A stretch of 64,000 nucleotides of DNA from Quillaja saponaria. Taxonomy: Eukaryota > Streptophyta > Magnoliopsida > Fabales > Quillajaceae. Under the pieces are notes generated by a model that was not told where the DNA came from, made no database searches, and saw only the letters and a program-made list of their open reading frames with translations. The position numbers and the translations under genes were made by a program. The stretch covers positions 19,821,994-19,885,993 of the forward strand of contig CM055614.1 of NCBI GenBank assembly GCA_029379385.1, read 5' to 3'. Shown here one piece after another: positions 60,185 through 64,000 of the stretch (the stretch's first letter is position 1; every line of letters begins with the position of its first letter).

Positions 60185-60795
60185 TATATATATATACACC
60201 AAATAAAGGATCGGTGAGGCTCTAAGAGCAGAGGAAGATCATGGGAGTAGTGAAGTTGGGAGTAGTAGGACTGCTAAAGGAATTATACTATGCAATGCAT
60301 AAATTAAATATAGAAAAATAAGGAAGAAATTAAAAAGGAAGGAGAAATGGCAGTAGTCCACACGTAATCCGGGAAAAGAAAATGCAATAATTAAAGACAG
60401 AAATAAAATATCTTTGGTAGTATTTAAAACAAAATTATACAAGTAAAGGATAGCTCTGGAGGAATACCTAAGGAAGTTATCAAACTAAACTTGGCTTAGA
60501 ATTCTAAAAATGAAAAACTTGCTTGAATGAGAGATGCAACTCTCTTTAAATAGAAATTTGGAATTTACTATTTTGAGCAGTAACAACTATAGTAAAAAGC
60601 TATAATGCTTCCGTGTTATAACAGAATTCTGCAGCAGCTTGCTACAATAATTGCTACAGTGATCCACCGAAAAGTACATCAATAGAGAAAAATTTACCTC
60701 TTTTAGTCATCTTCAAGGTTAATGCCGTAACAGTTGAATAGTTTCCGTTTTTTGGCTCGTCAAAATGGTATCTTGAAACAAAACTTTGTTACTTG
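60185..60795. other. Spacer, no gene seen
   Basis: Mixed AT-rich sequence with gctacaataattgctacagt near 60,640. The minus ORF 60,239-60,442 lacks a recognisable domain and starts next to the MITE. Confidence 0.5.
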
Positions 60796-60803
60796 GTACA
60801 AAC

Positions 60804-61146
60804 ATGGAAGGAGAAGTTAGAGCATTGTTGGACAGTTTGAGTTTATGAAAGAACGAGGAATGATGGCACTTTGGATAGAATCAGATTCTCAAACTCTAGT
60901 AAAAATTATTAATAATAGATTTACTAGCTATTGGCGTATGAACAAGTTGCTAACCTCACCAATGCAACTTGTTCATGTGTACTGAGAGCGAAATTGCATG
61001 GCAAATAGACTTGCAACCCAAGCTCATATACATAAAGGTATTGTTTTGTTTGATAATCATCATAATTTTTCCCGAGAATGTCGTACTGCCTATGTTCATA
61101 ATATCTTACAATTGTCTCATTTCCAGCAAAGCAAAAGGAGAATATA
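60804..61146 (+). pseudogene. LINE-type RNase H-like remnant, copy 2
   Basis: Begins MEGEVRALLDSL like copy 1. It then loses one T in the 'gagttttatg' block (here gagtttatg), shifting frame, and has a stop where copy 1 reads VKRERN. Homology continues to the TATAAG after KGEY at 61,146. More decayed than copy 1. Confidence 0.78.
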
Positions 61147-61719
61147 AGCTGGGATGTGATAAGATTTATAGGAAATGAGTATTTTAAATTTTTTTAAATT
61201 GAAAGGTAACTTATATAGGGTACCAACTAGAACGTTAAATAAAGATTTAATCTTCTAGGTCAAAGGGAAACAAATTTTTATTTTATATACTTCATACTAT
61301 CTTATAGTAAGTGCATGCTAGTATGGAGAATAGTCATAGGGGTACGTAGGAATTCTGTCCTTTAATGTATCTTTATCCTAAGGAAAAAATACAATTCATA
61401 TAATGTATTTCTAGATTCATTTATATAAATGTGGACAGTGCTTCTGCGACAATAAGAAATTTGTCTCAAAAGTATTTATGAATTCCTAAGATGTAGCAGA
61501 TGACCATTGATGTGCATGAAGTAGAAAATATAATTGAAAAGTTGTATGGATAAGTAAGTTATATGATGTTACTATAAATTACAAAGTTCAAGTTTATGAA
61601 CACTTTGGATTCTGACATTTTATACTTACTAGAAAATGTTCAAGTGTAAGGATAACTTATACAATCAACCAGTGAACAAAATGAAAAATGTCACCCCAAA
61701 GTAGAAATCTTAATATTTT

Positions 61720-62240
61720 GATAGTTTGGAGAAATTATTGAAAATTTTCAAAGAATTAAGGGAAAACCCTTAAATTTATGGTAAAGGAGAAAAATCAATT
61801 TGGGAAATTAACAATTGATAATTGTAGTATACATTGGAAAATGACTTTAGGTTATGTCTATTTGGTTTAGGACAAAAAATTGTGTCTTCTGGTTTAAACA
61901 AAAAGGTTATGTTATGTCTTTTGGTTTTAAAACACATCAAGTTTTTTTATTTATATTAAGACTTTTTCCTAATGTGTGACTGGTAGGATTGTATTTTTAT
62001 GAAAGTGTGTAATTTTTTCTCAAGATCATACCATTTGAAATATATACATACCAAACAAGTTTCCATGTTTCATAAAAAAAATTAAGAATGTTTTCTTCCT
62101 ATTTTTTTTTTCTCAATTTCATATATATTTTTTGTGTACATCTTGTCCTACAATCAGAATATAAAAGGTGCATGCTTTATCTTGAGAGGCAGATTTGCTA
62201 TCATCTCGTTTCCAATATAGGAGAGTAAATATTATTTTAA
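61720..62240 (+). repeat. Copia-like LTR segment within duplication copy 2
   Basis: Counterpart of 55,490-56,030, with the 'ttatgtcttttggtttt' repeats and a pyrimidine-rich end. In copy 1 the promoter-like block is gatatataaatgccaaac (about 55,848); here it reads aatatatacataccaaac, so the TATA element is altered. Confidence 0.5.
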
Positions 62241-63710
62241 GAACAGAATGTCTAATATTTGACTCACACTTAAAAGTTTAATCCCATTAATATAACCGAT
62301 GGTTGAATTCATGTAAAACAATGGAGATTTTCCTTCAAGGAAAAAAAAAAATTAAGCCTACAAGCCATGATCCACGTCTCAGTGAACCTTCAATGTTAAT
62401 GATTAACCCATTCTGCAAGGTTTTAACTTCCTCCTTTAATACCAGCACCGTGGTGGTTTCTCAGTTATTATGAAGCATGTCAATAAATTCCTTCCTTCTA
62501 TGCCACGGAATTCAGAGGTAAGGGATTTGACTGGATTCTATTTATTGAAGAGCTAAAGCTTAATATGTCATGAGGCAACAAGTTAAGTGTTAAGGATTAG
62601 AGTAAAATTCACTTTCAAAAGTTAGCTATTGAAAGAAGAGTACTCCTCTTCTTATATCCCCACATTAATTTACCCCCAAGAGTACGTAGCTATATTTTTC
62701 ATTGCTAATAGTAAGTAGTACTTATTTTGACAAAGGAACAAATTTATCTTACTATTGGTGACATGTAATTAATGTAGAATATTTTTATACTCAGAACAAG
62801 ATAACATGTTCCCGTAGAATGAGATATTGCTCTGGCCGGGACAATTGTTACGTATTACATGTTTCACATTTTCTTGGTTGAATTATTTATATGATCATTC
62901 TTTGGACAATTAGATGCATCAACAAACTCTTTGTGGCAGTATGTATGATTATTATTGGGACTAGGGGATCTTAATGGACATGTCTAATAAAGCTTCCAGT
63001 TTTACTTTAATGTTTTCTTCTCAACATTAAAGCTCAATGAAGTAAAAAAGAGCTGCAAATTGTTTTACTTTACTTTGTTAACAATTTATATCATCAGAAA
63101 TGTTAGGGGTGCGTTCTTTTAACTTTGTGGCACATAGTTCAGCTAGAAATATCAATAATTACTGCTCATTGTTTCTGTTTTTTATTTTTTATTTATTTTT
63201 TAATTGTAATTTTGTTATTCATGAATGGCATTAGAGTTTCAAATTGCTTACAAAAACTTGCATGTTTTTCAGGAACTCTTATGCTTGATCCTGTAATATA
63301 AAACTATCAACTATGCTTGACCTATAATATAAAATTATCAACTATGCCAGAAATAAGCTTTTTTTTTTTATCCTAGTTACCCTCACAAATAATTAAGTCT
63401 CTTTTTTAAAATTTTGGAATTGAGTTTCCTTTTTACATTTTTTTTATAGAATAACTCAAAAATAGAATCAAATCAAACTTTTATTTTTTGACAAGATGAA
63501 GTTAAAACTGCCCTAGATGAATGGTTAATACCTTCTTTTACATTTCCTGTACAAGGGCAGGTGCACTAAGTCATGAACATAAACTCCCTTTTACAATCTG
63601 AGGGCAGCTGTGATGATTATCCACCAAAAAATATATATATATGTATTTCAATATAGATAAATTCATTTATGTTTGTGCACTTGAAATTTTATAAAATAAA
63701 ATTGTGGCTC

Positions 63711-63766
63711 TTTGTTTTTGTTTTTGTTTTTGTTTTTGTTTTTGTTTTTTTTTTTTTTTTTTTTTT
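63711..63766. repeat. (GTTTTT)n microsatellite and T-run
   Basis: Five or six GTTTTT units run into about 20 T at the end of duplication copy 2, whereas copy 1 has a CT-rich tract and T34 at the matching place. Confidence 0.88.
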
Positions 63767-63790
63767 CCAATATCTAACAAGTTTTTTCTT

Positions 63791-63912
63791 TTATGAATTC
63801 AAATATTAAATTAAGTAAAATATTAAAAATATATGCATAGAAAAAGAAAATTAATTTTGAAAAATATTTATATTATGGGTCATATAAGTATGACCACGTG
63901 ATATATAAACTA

Positions 63913-63944
<32 letters not shown>

Positions 63945-64000
63945 CAATACAATATACATAAAAGTGACTTAATACTAGAAATTTTTTATTTCTTTAAATA
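63791..64000. other. AT-rich end of window
   Basis: No gene. Contains an (AT)n tract at about 63,916-63,944. Confidence 0.6.

Larger units (their letters stand above)
60796..63790 (+). repeat. Direct 3-kb duplication, copy 2
   Basis: Second copy of 54,432-57,650, offset about 6,364 bp at the start. It lacks the 160-bp segment and carries different microsatellites near its end. Confidence 0.82.

Overview
The window is AT-rich, intron-containing, repeat-dominated DNA from a eudicot plant nuclear genome. This rests on a tandem pair of plant-type ankyrin/PGG-domain membrane protein genes, several generations of Ty3/gypsy chromovirus-like retrotransposons, an Au-type SINE, a CACTA end and LINE-type RNase H remnants. 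I cannot name the species. No rRNA, tRNA, CRISPR or bacterial-type operon is present.

Layout: 1-5,430 holds two tandem ankyrin-PGG genes in the same orientation. The first is cut by the window edge; the second is complete with two exons (start 3,418, intron 4,015-4,098, stop 4,825-4,827). A third, partial copy of their 3' flank follows. 5,740-6,506 is a broken LTR. 6,507-9,638 is a small non-autonomous LTR element whose interior carries a roughly 40-copy, 25-bp minisatellite. 9,639-10,145 contains an unrecognised acidic coding fragment on the minus strand. 10,146-19,329 is a stack of long LTRs of one family in both orientations: a plus-strand LTR (12,486-15,876) sits inside a minus-strand LTR. 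21,140-21,464 is a CACTA-type terminus. 23,737-24,690 is a decayed ORF of the 'putative gypsy type transposon' family. 24,690-28,108 is another long LTR.

28,109-50,278 is a nest of four levels. A chromovirus-like element A (29,596-50,231, both LTRs, PBS and PPT, broken gag-PR-RT-RNaseH-IN) interrupts a truncated LTR D. Within A lie a second element B (32,882-41,910, two LTRs, wrecked interior) and a solo LTR C (43,672-47,092, perfect 5-bp target duplication). Removing B and C leaves A's coding order collinear.

50,279-64,000 has a copia-like LTR repeat, a LINE-type RNase H pseudogene, and a direct duplication of about 3 kb (54,432-57,650 and 60,796-63,790). Between the two copies are an Au-like SINE and a roughly 750-bp inverted-repeat DNA element.

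The only intact host gene I can support is the ankyrin-PGG gene at 3,418-4,827; its partial neighbour is also apparently intact as far as it is visible. Everything else is transposon-derived or featureless. I saw no convincing undescribed molecular system. The most informative structures are the reconstructible nesting, a 15-bp palindrome shared by the LTRs, a pair of 390-bp inverted repeats, and the missing PGG tripeptide in both ankyrin genes.
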